Assembly (NCBI GenBank): GCA_038207425.1
Contig: JBBQZU010000014.1
Location: forward strand, 35,033-99,032
Direction: 5' to 3'
Length of the DNA stretch: 64,000 nucleotides
Source: JBBQZU01 sp038207425
Lineage (GTDB): Bacteria; Bacteroidota; Bacteroidia; Flavobacteriales_D; Cryomorphaceae
Shown here piece after piece: positions 1 through 8,301 of this stretch; within the stretch, counting starts at the first letter, position 1; each line of letters starts with the position of its first letter. The notes below the pieces were generated by a model that searched no databases, was not told the origin of the DNA, and saw only the letters and a program-made list of their open reading frames with translations. The translations under genes and the position numbers were made by a program.

Positions 1-451
1 CCACGGCATCATTATAGTTTCCTGCCTTGCGGTATGCAATAGCAAGGTTGCCATAACCTTGGGCCATGCCTTCGCGGTCATTTATTTCTTCGCGCAACAA
101 AATATTCTGTTTATGAAAATTAATCGATTCGATATAGTTTCCCCTCACAGCGTGCAGAATACCTTGCATTCTTAATGCATCGGCCATCACTCTTTTGTTC
201 GGGGTTTTTGAAGCGAAATCATAAATATTAATTGCATAATATTCAGCACTGTCGGGCTGCTTGAAAAGATAAACGTCCCATACCAATGTTAGCATTGCCT
301 GAATGCGAAGTGTATCGTGAATTTCATTATTATCGGCAACCTGTCTTAGCGAATCTGTATTAATATTTTGCGAATAAGTAGGCAGCGCAGCTAATAGAAA
401 AATCTGAATACAAACGATGGTGAATGTGTACCAGTATGTGATTTTCTTCAT
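1..451 (-). CDS. TPR-repeat protein, N-terminal part (runs off window)
   Basis: An open frame of 150 codons reads from an ATG at 451 to the window edge with no stop. The product begins with a signal peptide (hydrophobic stretch about residues 8-24, ending in a TYSQ cleavage-like site). It continues with helical tetratricopeptide-type repeats: segments such as GNYIESINFHKQ and GYGNLAIAYRKAGNYNDAV have the spacing of A/B helices. In Bacteroidota, exported TPR segments like this often form the sensor part of LuxR-type regulators, histidine kinases or cyclases. The C-terminal part is outside the window, so the output domain cannot be told. The gene is divergent from the lipoprotein at 670. Confidence 0.8.
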   Translation of the reverse strand, partial: MKKITYWYTFTIVCIQIFLLAALPTYSQNINTDSLRQVADNNEIHDTLRIQAMLTLVWDVYLFKQPDSAEYYAINIYDFASKTPNKRVMADALRMQGILHAVRGNYIESINFHKQNILLREEINDREGMAQGYGNLAIAYRKAGNYNDAV

Positions 452-660
452 CCTAATAGTCGGTTTTTTTGGCGGTTCAAGCTACTATATTTTGATGAAT
501 ATATACACTGTCCGTTTAAAATGGGTTTTCTTCAATAATCCAAGTATTTTCATAACCTTTGGGTGTAATTTCTAAATACACTTACCCTTGGATTGAAATG
601 ATGCAAAGTGATTCTTCAATGAATTTTCGGATTTGTTGAAGTTTAAACTCAATCAAAAAA

Positions 661-668
661 TAATTTCG
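661..668 (+). promoter_or_regulatory. Possible -7 box TAATTTCG before the 670 gene
   Basis: TAATTTCG differs by one base from the Bacteroidota -7 consensus TAnnTTTG. A TTG (636-638) lies 22 nt upstream as a possible -33 element. The box ends one base before the ATG, so the transcript could be leaderless or nearly so. This is inferred from motif position only. Confidence 0.3.
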
Positions 669-669
669 T

Positions 670-1173
670 ATGAAGAACACCAAAATAATTGGCATTGTAG
701 CCCTTTCCATATTCACATTTATTCAGGGTTGTACTCCTTATCAAACCCAGCCTGAACCCGCTCCTGACTATACACTTCTTGAAGAGCAGGTAAGGGAGTT
801 GGTTGCATACAGCATGCAACTTTTTGAGCAAAAGGATGCACTTGCCCTTACAGAGCGATTCAGCAGTGACGGCACGTTGAAATTGCCTGATGCTCCGCTT
901 TTGCGGGGGCATGAAGCACTTAGCGCCAATTATCTAGGCGTAACCCAAATGCCCGATTTTAAACTCAAGCTGAATGTTACAGATATTAACATATCCAAAG
1001 CAGGTGATATTGCTTGGGTATTGGCTTATTTTGAAGTTTCATTTCTTACCCCCGGCGGCCCATTTTCCGATCAGGGCACCTCACTCATGGTGCTACACCG
1101 CGAAGATGATAAGTGGAAGATTGCGGCTGAAAATCTAAGCTCGGGCCCTTCAGCTACAAGTGCAGCACAATGA
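670..1173 (+). CDS. NTF2-like (SnoaL/DUF4440-type) lipoprotein
   Basis: 167 aa. The N-terminus is a lipoprotein signal with the lipid-accepting cysteine at residue 21 (IQGC). The rest looks like a single NTF2-fold domain: an N-terminal helix with an EQVRELVAYSMQLFEQKD-type pattern, then a segment about dose or energy of a polar cavity (FSSDGTLKLPDAP, GHEAL), and a C-terminal strand pair ending HREDDKWKIAAE, typical of DUF4440/SnoaL-like proteins. Such proteins are cone-shaped small-ligand binders or dimeric enzymes. No catalytic residues are diagnostic here. It is 152 nt upstream of the arsenosugar-type cluster and on the same strand, but the gap and lack of a shared motif do not prove co-transcription. 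Specific function unknown. Confidence 0.7.
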   Translation: MKNTKIIGIVALSIFTFIQGCTPYQTQPEPAPDYTLLEEQVRELVAYSMQLFEQKDALALTERFSSDGTLKLPDAPLLRGHEALSANYLGVTQMPDFKLKLNVTDINISKAGDIAWVLAYFEVSFLTPGGPFSDQGTSLMVLHREDDKWKIAAENLSSGPSATSAAQ

Positions 1174-1325
1174 TTTGAGTGGTTAATGTTTTGGCAATTA
1201 GTAATCAATATCCCAACCGAAAGCGGGCATTAAAATTATTTGATAAATCCAATCTTGCTTACAATCCATCAGAAGCTAAACAACGTATATTGTGCCTGTG
1301 TTAACTTAATAAAACTCCCCCATCA

Positions 1326-1661
1326 TTGGACCAGACTTACTACAACCCCAAGGACCTCAAGAAATTTGGCAATATCACAGAGTGGAATGAAGAGCTTGGC
1401 AACAAGTTTTTTGACTATTACAACTCCGTATTTGCAGAAGGGGCGCTAACTGCGCGTGAAAAATCGCTTATTGCTCTTGCAGTAGCGCATACAATTCAGT
1501 GTCCCTATTGTATTGATGCATACACAAGTGATGGGTTGAGCCGCGGTATTGACAAAAAAGAGATGATAGAAGCACTCCATGTAGCAGGTGCAATTCGCGG
1601 AGGTGCTTCGCTCGTGCATGGAGTGCAAATGATGAATAAAGTCGAAAAGCTCAGCATGTAA
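1326..1661 (+). CDS. AhpD/CMD-like CxxC protein of the arsenosugar cluster
   Basis: 111 aa, carboxymuconolactone-decarboxylase/AhpD fold. The redox motif CPYC sits at about residues 59-62, followed by the expected helix, and a segment rich in AGAIRGGAS closes the domain. AhpD-type proteins use the two cysteines in peroxide or thiol-disulfide chemistry. From memory, a branch of this family is named arsenosugar-biosynthesis-associated because it is encoded beside ArsS, as here (3-nt gap to the radical SAM gene). The start is TTG: the frame has a stop at 1302-1304 and no ATG or GTG before 1326, and the TYYNPKDLKKFG opening looks like the true N-terminus. The next ATG (1387) would cut off about 20 residues of the domain. 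A role in keeping the arsenical or sulfur chemistry reduced is inference. Confidence 0.82.
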   Translation: MDQTYYNPKDLKKFGNITEWNEELGNKFFDYYNSVFAEGALTAREKSLIALAVAHTIQCPYCIDAYTSDGLSRGIDKKEMIEALHVAGAIRGGASLVHGVQMMNKVEKLSM

Positions 1662-1664
1662 TCT

Positions 1665-2720
1665 ATGGCTTTAAAACCTCTCGCATCAAGGAATCACGAC
1701 CTGGCAAATCCAAAATCGCAACTTACATTTCTTGCAAATGGCATATTCGCGAAAGGTGGCTTACCCACATTTGCCGAAAGGCTTAGCGATGGCGGACAGT
1801 ATCCACTTAAACCGGCACCGGTAGAAATACTACAGGTGAATGTAGGCTATATGTGCAATCAGGTTTGCGCCCATTGCCACGTAGATGCTGGGCCGCAGCG
1901 AAAAGAAATCATGACCCGCGACACCATGCAGCATGTGCTGAATGTATTGGGCAGCAATGAAGTTCATACGCTTGATTTTACAGGGGGTGCCCCGGAAATG
2001 AACCCCGACTTCCGATGGTTTGTGGAAGAGTGCAACAAGATAGGAGTAGAGGACTTCATAGTTCGCTCAAACCTTACCATTATTCTCGCAAACGAGAAAT
2101 ACCACGATCTTCCGGAATTTTTCAGAGACCATGCAATACACGTGGTGTCTTCGCTACCATTTTACCGAAGAGAACGCACTGATAAGCAACGCGGCGATGG
2201 CGTATTCGATAAGTCGATTAAGGCGCTGCAAATGCTCAATGAAGTTGGGTATGGTGTAGAAGGAACAGGCCTAAAACTTGATTTGGTTTACAACCCTGCC
2301 GGGGCATTTTTGCCGGCATCGCAGGCAGGGCTAGAAGCTGAATTCAAAAATAATTTGCTCCACGATTTCGGGATACGCTTCAACAGCCTTTTTACAATTG
2401 CCAATCTTCCGATAAGCAGATTTCTGGAATACCTTGTGAATACTGATAATTACGAGGACTATATGGATTTGCTTGTAAGCGCCTTCAATCCCGCTGCGGT
2501 GAATAACGTAATGTGCCGCAATACCATTTCAGTAGGCTATGATGGGTACCTGTACGATTGCGATTTTAATCAGATGCTTCAGTTGAAGGTTAATGCCAGA
2601 AAGCAACATATTAGTGAATTTGATTCGACTGAACTTGCTGCAAGAAATATTGCGGTATCTCAGCATTGCTATGGCTGCACGGCGGGCGCAGGGTCAAGTT
2701 GCCAAGGGAGCCTTACTTAG
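1665..2720 (+). CDS. arsS: Radical SAM enzyme ArsS-like, arsenosugar biosynthesis
   Basis: 351 aa. The radical SAM cluster motif CxxxCxxC is C64, C68 and C71 (CNQVCAHCHVDAGP), followed by the GGAPE segment that contacts SAM methionine. The C-terminal part carries more cysteines (MCRNTISVGYDGYLYDCDF, and CYGCTAGAGSSC at the end). This matches the radical SAM plus DUF3641 architecture of ArsS. Characterised ArsS transfers the 5'-deoxyadenosyl group of SAM to a methylated arsenical, giving a 5'-deoxy-5'-dimethylarsinoyl-adenosine, the precursor of arsenosugars. The gene follows the CxxC protein by 3 nt and precedes the nucleoside phosphorylase by 26 nt, so the three are probably one transcript. 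No ArsM methyltransferase is seen in the window. The family assignment is strong; substrate identity in this organism is inferred. Confidence 0.87.
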   Translation: MALKPLASRNHDLANPKSQLTFLANGIFAKGGLPTFAERLSDGGQYPLKPAPVEILQVNVGYMCNQVCAHCHVDAGPQRKEIMTRDTMQHVLNVLGSNEVHTLDFTGGAPEMNPDFRWFVEECNKIGVEDFIVRSNLTIILANEKYHDLPEFFRDHAIHVVSSLPFYRRERTDKQRGDGVFDKSIKALQMLNEVGYGVEGTGLKLDLVYNPAGAFLPASQAGLEAEFKNNLLHDFGIRFNSLFTIANLPISRFLEYLVNTDNYEDYMDLLVSAFNPAAVNNVMCRNTISVGYDGYLYDCDFNQMLQLKVNARKQHISEFDSTELAARNIAVSQHCYGCTAGAGSSCQGSLT

Positions 2721-2746
2721 CCGATACCTTTTCTTAACTTCGGTGC

Positions 2747-3577
2747 ATGCGAATTACCGATATAACCTACGACGAAGTAAAAAACAGTGCCCAATACTTA
2801 ATTAACAGGGGTGTGGTAAACGCTGAAGTAGCGGTGATACTTGGCACCGGGCTCGATAGTTTTGTAAACAGCATGCATGTGGAGCTTGAAATTCCTTATC
2901 CCGATATTCCTCATTTCCCAATACCTACTATGGAGTACCATTCAGGGAGGCTCGTTTATGGCACCCTTTCGGGAAAAAAAGTGTTGGTGATGAAAGGTCG
3001 ATTTCACGCTTATGAAGGATATTCTAAGGCGCAAATATCATTCCCGGTAAGGGTATTCAGTATGCTAGGGGTGAAGAAGTTGCTCATATCAAATGCCGCC
3101 GGTTCTGTGAATCCGGTTTACAAAAAAGGAGATATCATGCTATTCGACGACCACCTGAATCTTCAGGAAGGTTCGCCGCTTACCGGTCTTACCGATTCCC
3201 GATTTGGTGGGAGGTTTGTAGATCTTTCAACGCCTTACGACCTTGAATTGAACGATCAGCTTACCGCAATAGCACGGGCCGAAGGAATCACCCTGCACAA
3301 AGGAGTGTATTGCTGCGTAGCTGGTCCGCATCTTGAAACGCGAGCCGAGTACCGTTTCATCAGGATGATAGGTTGCGATGCAGTAGGTATGAGCACTGTA
3401 CCCGAAGTGATTGTGGCAAACCAGGTAGGATTGCCCTGTGCTGCCATATCCGTAATTACTGATGAATGTGATCCTGAGAACCTGCAGCCCGTAAATATCG
3501 ACGATATAATTAGCACGGCAAATGCGGCAGAGCCAAAACTAAATACACTCTTTTCAAAACTTATTGCCGCTTTATAA
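2747..3577 (+). CDS. Purine nucleoside phosphorylase (PNP-I family)
   Basis: 276 aa, the usual length for trimeric PNP/MTAP-type enzymes. Recognisable blocks in order are the phosphate loop GTGLDSF (about 34-40), HSGRLVYG, KGRFHAYEGY, NAAGSV, the GPHLETRAEYR segment, GCDAVGMSTVPEV, and ITDECDPENL near the C-terminus as in Bacteroidota PNPs. The reaction is phosphorolysis of purine nucleosides to the free base and ribose 1-phosphate. Placement 26 nt after arsS suggests a specialised role: removing adenine from the arsS product so the arsenoribose can be glycosylated. The gene could equally be the ordinary salvage PNP that happens to sit here. A copy count in the whole genome would help decide. 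Confidence 0.88.
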   Translation: MRITDITYDEVKNSAQYLINRGVVNAEVAVILGTGLDSFVNSMHVELEIPYPDIPHFPIPTMEYHSGRLVYGTLSGKKVLVMKGRFHAYEGYSKAQISFPVRVFSMLGVKKLLISNAAGSVNPVYKKGDIMLFDDHLNLQEGSPLTGLTDSRFGGRFVDLSTPYDLELNDQLTAIARAEGITLHKGVYCCVAGPHLETRAEYRFIRMIGCDAVGMSTVPEVIVANQVGLPCAAISVITDECDPENLQPVNIDDIISTANAAEPKLNTLFSKLIAAL

Positions 3578-3624
3578 TTTCACACTCCGCTTTGATGGTA
3601 CATTAGCGCAAACGCCCTGCACCC

Positions 3625-4665
3625 ATGCCCGCCAATAAATATGCCCTTCTTCGATACCGGATACTCGATCGCTGCATTGGCAATAAACAACGCCCATTTC
3701 CCGATAAGGAAGCCTTACGACAGGCTTGCGAAGATGAGCTTTACGGAAGTTCGGAAGAGCGTATTTCACTCAGCACCATTGAAAAGGATATGTACGCCAT
3801 GCGCAATGAGTCGAATCTAGGATATTATGCGCCCATTGCATACAGCAAATCTTATAAGGGATACTTCTACGAAAATCCTGATTACACTATTGACACCATG
3901 CCATTGAGCGATGAAGACGTGGCGGCAATACACCTTGCGGCAAGCACCTTGCGCCAATTCAGAGGTATTCCACTATTTAAATCATCAGAAGCTGCAATTG
4001 ATAAAATCCTTGACCGCTTGAGTCTACATCCTTCACGCGGAGATGCTGAACTGGAGCAGTACGTTCAGTTTGAAACGGCACCTTCATACCGCGGCGGAGA
4101 ATTCTTACCGGTATTGCTCGAATGTATTCAGAACAGAAAAGTGGTGCAATTTGATTACGAGAAATACACAGGCGGCAAGAGCCGGAAATATACATTGTAT
4201 CCATATTTGCTTAAGGAGTATCGAAACCGCTGGTATATTATTGGTATGAATCCTGATAAACATGATATTGCAACATTTGGCCTTGACCGCATCATGGCTG
4301 CTCCTGTTGCGCTCAATGAAACATTTGAAGTGTCATCTGCTTTTGACACTAATCTATATTTTAAGCACAGCATTGGAATTACTTCAGTTCAGGAATTTCC
4401 TCAGCGCATACACCTTCGCTTTACGCCCCTTTCGGGAAAATACGTAGAGTCGCAACCGCTGCATCAGTCGCAGAAGATTATCAGAAATGGGGAAGTAGCG
4501 CTTGAAGTTGAACTTTTTCTGAGTGTTACCAAAGAACTTGTGATGCAAATACTCAGCTATGGCAGCGATGTGGAAGTGAAGGCGCCTGAATCACTCAGAA
4601 AACAAATTACTTTGACTCTTGAACGCACCATGAAACAATATGGAGTTTCGGTCATTGAAAAATAA
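3625..4665 (+). CDS. WYL-domain transcriptional regulator
   Basis: 346 aa. The N-terminal third has a DeoR-like helix-turn-helix with ISLSTIEKDMYAMR resembling the recognition-helix region of WYL regulators. The centre (about 145-250) is a WYL domain, including the QFDYEKYTGGKSRKYTLYPYLL and RWYIIGMN segments, and a WCX-type C-terminal domain follows with SYGSDVEVKAP. WYL proteins sense small ligands or nucleic-acid fragments and regulate transcription, and many control defence or stress genes. The gene follows the PNP by 47 nt on the same strand. It could regulate the cluster, but no operator is visible and WYL genes are common as stand-alone units. Confidence 0.85.
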   Translation: MPANKYALLRYRILDRCIGNKQRPFPDKEALRQACEDELYGSSEERISLSTIEKDMYAMRNESNLGYYAPIAYSKSYKGYFYENPDYTIDTMPLSDEDVAAIHLAASTLRQFRGIPLFKSSEAAIDKILDRLSLHPSRGDAELEQYVQFETAPSYRGGEFLPVLLECIQNRKVVQFDYEKYTGGKSRKYTLYPYLLKEYRNRWYIIGMNPDKHDIATFGLDRIMAAPVALNETFEVSSAFDTNLYFKHSIGITSVQEFPQRIHLRFTPLSGKYVESQPLHQSQKIIRNGEVALEVELFLSVTKELVMQILSYGSDVEVKAPESLRKQITLTLERTMKQYGVSVIEK

Positions 4666-4906
4666 GCGATGAGAAACCTTGCAATAGCCCAGTTTATGAA
4701 TTTATTCCGCTAGAATATTACAGTCACTATAGATTCAGGGTACTAACTACAGAGAATATTAACAATTCTAACAATTCTATACACAAAATGCAGAAAGTAA
4801 TCAACACTCCTGCATCAGAACACCTACTACCTGCTACCTTTAAACCGCTGCTTTGATCAAGGCAGATTATTGTTGCTTTTAACCACCATTTTAATCCTTA
4901 ACTACT

Positions 4907-6664
4907 GTGAAAAATCTTTTTTCGTTTTCAAAACTACTTTCATTTATTTTCTTGATTTTTTTTGTGTCACAAACTGCGTTTTCGCAAATGGTATTTTACA
5001 CAAACTCCTGCGGATATTTGCAGGGTAATCCGTCATTTTATGAAACAGAAGTATGCGGAGAGCATACAAACCATTTTTTTAATTACCATGCTTCGAATGC
5101 TGACAGCATATTCGTGGCTTATGAAGACGCAGACCCACTTCCGTTTCCAACAGCAGGAAATTCATTGAATTTAAGGGGAAGTGCTGCACATCGTTATTTA
5201 CCATTTCCAACTTCTGATCCTAACTTGTTTGATTATTTGAATATAGAAGATTATGACTCTTATTCTTTTCAATTGTCTGAAATTACCGAATTGAAAGTTA
5301 TTCTTCAGCGGAAGAATAGCAGCAATTTTGTGTATGTAAAAATATTCAAAATACCTGATTATTTGGCCATAAGCGGAAGCGGTTATATTGACCAGAATGA
5401 TTTTGTGCAGGTAATGGAATCTTTTGCAGTTGACTTTTTTTGCATTGAAAACATACTTCAAATTCCATCATTTTCATTAGCACCGGGAACCTATTGCATG
5501 AGGGTAGCGAATGGATATAGTTTTGACAACTTTGAATATCCTAATGCATATTCTCAACCAGTGGGATATGGCGATTCTATAGATGCTGACTTACTTCAAC
5601 AAGGCTGTGTTGATGGTAAATGGGATTATGGCGTAGTGATTGAAAATCTCACTTCATCACATCTACCATGCGCCAACGCAGTGCCCATAACTGTAGGACC
5701 AACTTTCGCTGATTTTGAAATTTCAGGAGCTACTGAATCAGTCGCCTTAAACTCCCCAGCCCAATGTATTGGACCAGGAAGCCGCCCCGAAAAATGGTAT
5801 AAGTTTGTTCCTGTTACTTCCAACTCATATGTGAGGGCCTGGGGCAATGGTGATTTTAATGCTGCAGTAGAAGTATATGACGGTTGCAGTGGAAATTTGA
5901 TTAAATGCCAGAATGAAGTTGGCCCCGGAGAACGAGAGATTGTAATACTTCCAGGTTTGAACATCGGACAAACCTATTACTATAGGGTATACCATGTGGG
6001 TTCTAGCCTTCCGGCAAATAATACTTACCTTACTTCAAGTGCTCATATCCCTTTTATATGGCTTACTCCAAGTCTTTGCAATTCCAATGTGGTAAATGGT
6101 CAGTGGCTTACAAGCACACAGCCTGTTACTACATTTTTACTCAATGGAAGAAGGTGGAGATTTACTGAAATTACTCTACCATATAATTCATACGAGTATA
6201 CTGTAAACGGCACGTCAAACCGCATTAACTGGAATACTTTTACCCAAAAGCAACTCGGCAAAACGTATACAGTGCAAGTTAAAACCCGCCAATATCAAGG
6301 ATCCCACTGGGGCGAGTACTCTAACGCCTGCATGGTGAGCTACCTGAGCGCCGGCATTATGCAGCCAGATGGAGAACCAGAATCAACAGAAAACGAATCG
6401 TGGTTTAGCATTTATCCAAATCCTTCAAATGGCGGTGAAGTGAACATATCATTTAATACAGGATCAGGAGCTGATGAACTTGTATCCTTGATGGTATATG
6501 ACCTGGCCGGGCGCTTGGTTCACAGTAGGCAACTTCAAGGAGTTGACGCAAGTGGCTTTGCCAACGTGAGTTTCGAGGGGATGCTTACTGATGGAGCATA
6601 CATAGCTCGTATTGTAGCACCCAGTGGTTTTCAACTTACCGAAAAATTTATGGTGCAAAAATAG
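4907..6664 (+). CDS. Secreted protein with T9SS type A sorting domain
   Basis: 585 aa. The start is GTG, fixed by the signal peptide that follows at once (hydrophobic core about 9-24, cleavage after AFSQ). The body is beta-rich with no domain I recognise, though segments such as EKWYKFVPVTSNSYVRAWGN and FNAAVEVYDGCSG resemble the PPC/DVUA-type domains common in Bacteroidota exoproteins. The last ~80 residues are a type A C-terminal sorting domain (WFSIYPNPSNGGEVNISF, VYDLAGRLVHSRQL, AYIARI, then a lysine-rich end). The protein is therefore exported to the periplasm and across the outer membrane by T9SS, and its specific function is unknown. A strong terminator follows at 6685. Confidence 0.85.
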   Translation: MKNLFSFSKLLSFIFLIFFVSQTAFSQMVFYTNSCGYLQGNPSFYETEVCGEHTNHFFNYHASNADSIFVAYEDADPLPFPTAGNSLNLRGSAAHRYLPFPTSDPNLFDYLNIEDYDSYSFQLSEITELKVILQRKNSSNFVYVKIFKIPDYLAISGSGYIDQNDFVQVMESFAVDFFCIENILQIPSFSLAPGTYCMRVANGYSFDNFEYPNAYSQPVGYGDSIDADLLQQGCVDGKWDYGVVIENLTSSHLPCANAVPITVGPTFADFEISGATESVALNSPAQCIGPGSRPEKWYKFVPVTSNSYVRAWGNGDFNAAVEVYDGCSGNLIKCQNEVGPGEREIVILPGLNIGQTYYYRVYHVGSSLPANNTYLTSSAHIPFIWLTPSLCNSNVVNGQWLTSTQPVTTFLLNGRRWRFTEITLPYNSYEYTVNGTSNRINWNTFTQKQLGKTYTVQVKTRQYQGSHWGEYSNACMVSYLSAGIMQPDGEPESTENESWFSIYPNPSNGGEVNISFNTGSGADELVSLMVYDLAGRLVHSRQLQGVDASGFANVSFEGMLTDGAYIARIVAPSGFQLTEKFMVQK

Positions 6665-6684
6665 GTTTCTGTTTTGAGTGAATG

Positions 6685-6715
6685 GGGCGTTTGGTTTGCC
6701 AAACGCCCTTTTTTT
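6685..6715 (+). terminator. Rho-independent terminator after the T9SS gene
   Basis: A 10-bp perfect stem, GGGCGTTTGG (6685-6694) paired with CCAAACGCCC (6699-6708), closes a TTTG loop and is followed by seven T. It lies 20 nt after the stop of the 4907 gene and before the next promoter. Confidence 0.92.
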
Positions 6716-6863
6716 GTTTTAATATTTCCGCAACCATTACTTGTATGCTATTTTTTGGATAACAATCGTGTAAGAGAATTACAAATATTAAAAGTAGGCA
6801 GACAACCCGTAACTCTTAATACCGTCTTCGAGTAGAAAAGAAGTAAATAACAGGACAAAAGCA

Positions 6864-6894
6864 TTGTTATCCGCCTATTAATCGTGTAATTTTG
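6864..6894 (+). promoter_or_regulatory. Bacteroidota promoter of the haloperoxidase gene
   Basis: A -33-like TTG (6864-6866) and a perfect -7 box TAATTTTG (6887-6894) are 20 nt apart, matching the sigma-ABfr type consensus TTTG-N(19-20)-TAnnTTTG. The box overlaps the in-frame TTG at 6892, so that codon cannot be the translation start. The ATG at 6934 is preferred. Confidence 0.65.
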
Positions 6895-6933
6895 TCGACG
6901 AAACTCTACAATTCTAACTCTACAACTTCAACT

Positions 6934-8295
6934 ATGAAACGTTTTCTTTTCTTTGCCTTTCTTGGCCTGACTATCGTATCATGTCAAAATGATGACGATG
7001 ATACTCAGGATGTCAATCCAAACGCCAGTGCCCTTGCCCGGTCTTACTCAGGCGAGTTTCTGAACGACTATTTCACCCTGCAGTGCGATGTTACCAGAAC
7101 AACACCGGGATTTTTCCCGACAGTTGCAGCGCGCTCCTACGGATATCTTGGTATCGCTGCTTATGAATCAGTCGTACATGGTATTAATGGTGCACAATCG
7201 CTTGCCGGTCAGCTAAATGGCATACCAACAGGAAGTCTTCCAACACCTGAAGCCAACCAAAAGTACAATTGGGCTCTTGCTTGTAATGCTGCCTCTGCAA
7301 AGATGATGAGGTATATGTTTGGATCGAACATTACACCTGCCAACCTTGCCGCAATTGATGCTATGGAAATTGAAAACCGAGACGCGCTCTCGGCAGGAGT
7401 GGCTGCTGAGGTAGTAAACCGGTCAATAAATTTTGGATTGGCCGTAGCCGATGCAGTTTATGATATCAGCACTACCGATGGGGGTCATGAATCTTATCTG
7501 GACCCATTTCAATTGCCTTATGAACTGCCAGTGGCTGATTATTGCTGGATACCCACCAGTGCGACACAAAATCCGCTTAGTCCATATTGGGGTGATAACC
7601 GCGAATTGGTAAGCGGAACTCAGGTTAATCAACCTGTTGCGCATATGCCTTTCTCAGCCAGTCCGGGTTCTGACTTTTATGCCGCTGCCAATTTGGTTTA
7701 CAATCAGGTTACGAACTTAAATACACAAGAAGAAGTGACCATAACCCAATACTGGGCTGATGATCCATTTCAAACTTGTACTCCGGCAGGGCACTCATTT
7801 AATATTGTAAACCAGTTGCTCCGTGAAACTGACGCATCTCTTGAAAAAACTGCAGTAGGTTTAGCAATGATGGGTCTTGCAGAGAACGATGCCTTCATTG
7901 CATGTTGGAAAGCAAAGTATGACTATATGCTAATCAGACCAGTGAGCTATATTAAGCTGTACATTGATCCTGCATTTAGCACCGTAATCGGTACACCCCC
8001 GTTCCCTGCATACACATCAGGACATGCTACAGAATGTGGAGCAGGAGCCAAAATTGTAAGTCACCTTTTTGCTAACTCCGCCGGTGACTACACTTTTACA
8101 GATCTCAGCCAATTGCAATATGGATTCTCTGCAAGGTCGTATAACAACTTTTACACGATGGCCGAGGAATGTGCAGCTTCACGTCTTTATGGAGGTATAC
8201 ATTATACCTTCGATAATGACCTAGGCCTTGAAATGGGTTATGGAGTTGGCGATGCCGTGCTTGAGAATATCAATTGGCCAAGTAACATTCAGTAA
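6934..8295 (+). CDS. Vanadium-dependent haloperoxidase-like lipoprotein (PAP2 family)
   Basis: 453 aa from the ATG at 6934. A lipoprotein signal has its cysteine at residue 17 (LTIVSC) followed by a polar Asp-rich linker. The vanadate/phosphate pocket motifs are all visible: K328-x6-R335-P336 (KYDYMLIRP), SGH at 362-364 (AYTSGHATECGAG), and R417-x5-H423 (RLYGGIH). These are the residues that bind vanadate in haloperoxidases and phosphate in PAP2 phosphatases. The length and the second-motif context fit the vanadium haloperoxidase-like branch rather than small PAP2 phosphatases. Halide specificity cannot be read from sequence. A membrane-anchored extracytoplasmic location is likely. It shares a probable operon with the lipoprotein 6 nt downstream. 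Confidence 0.83.
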   Translation: MKRFLFFAFLGLTIVSCQNDDDDTQDVNPNASALARSYSGEFLNDYFTLQCDVTRTTPGFFPTVAARSYGYLGIAAYESVVHGINGAQSLAGQLNGIPTGSLPTPEANQKYNWALACNAASAKMMRYMFGSNITPANLAAIDAMEIENRDALSAGVAAEVVNRSINFGLAVADAVYDISTTDGGHESYLDPFQLPYELPVADYCWIPTSATQNPLSPYWGDNRELVSGTQVNQPVAHMPFSASPGSDFYAAANLVYNQVTNLNTQEEVTITQYWADDPFQTCTPAGHSFNIVNQLLRETDASLEKTAVGLAMMGLAENDAFIACWKAKYDYMLIRPVSYIKLYIDPAFSTVIGTPPFPAYTSGHATECGAGAKIVSHLFANSAGDYTFTDLSQLQYGFSARSYNNFYTMAEECAASRLYGGIHYTFDNDLGLEMGYGVGDAVLENINWPSNIQ

Positions 8296-8301
8296 ACGCC
8301 A

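Noticed and set aside
4666..4906. Small ORFs and attenuator-like repeats in the spacer before the 4907 gene
   Set aside because: Only a 14-codon frame and repeated AACAATTCT words were found, without hairpins or a T-tract.
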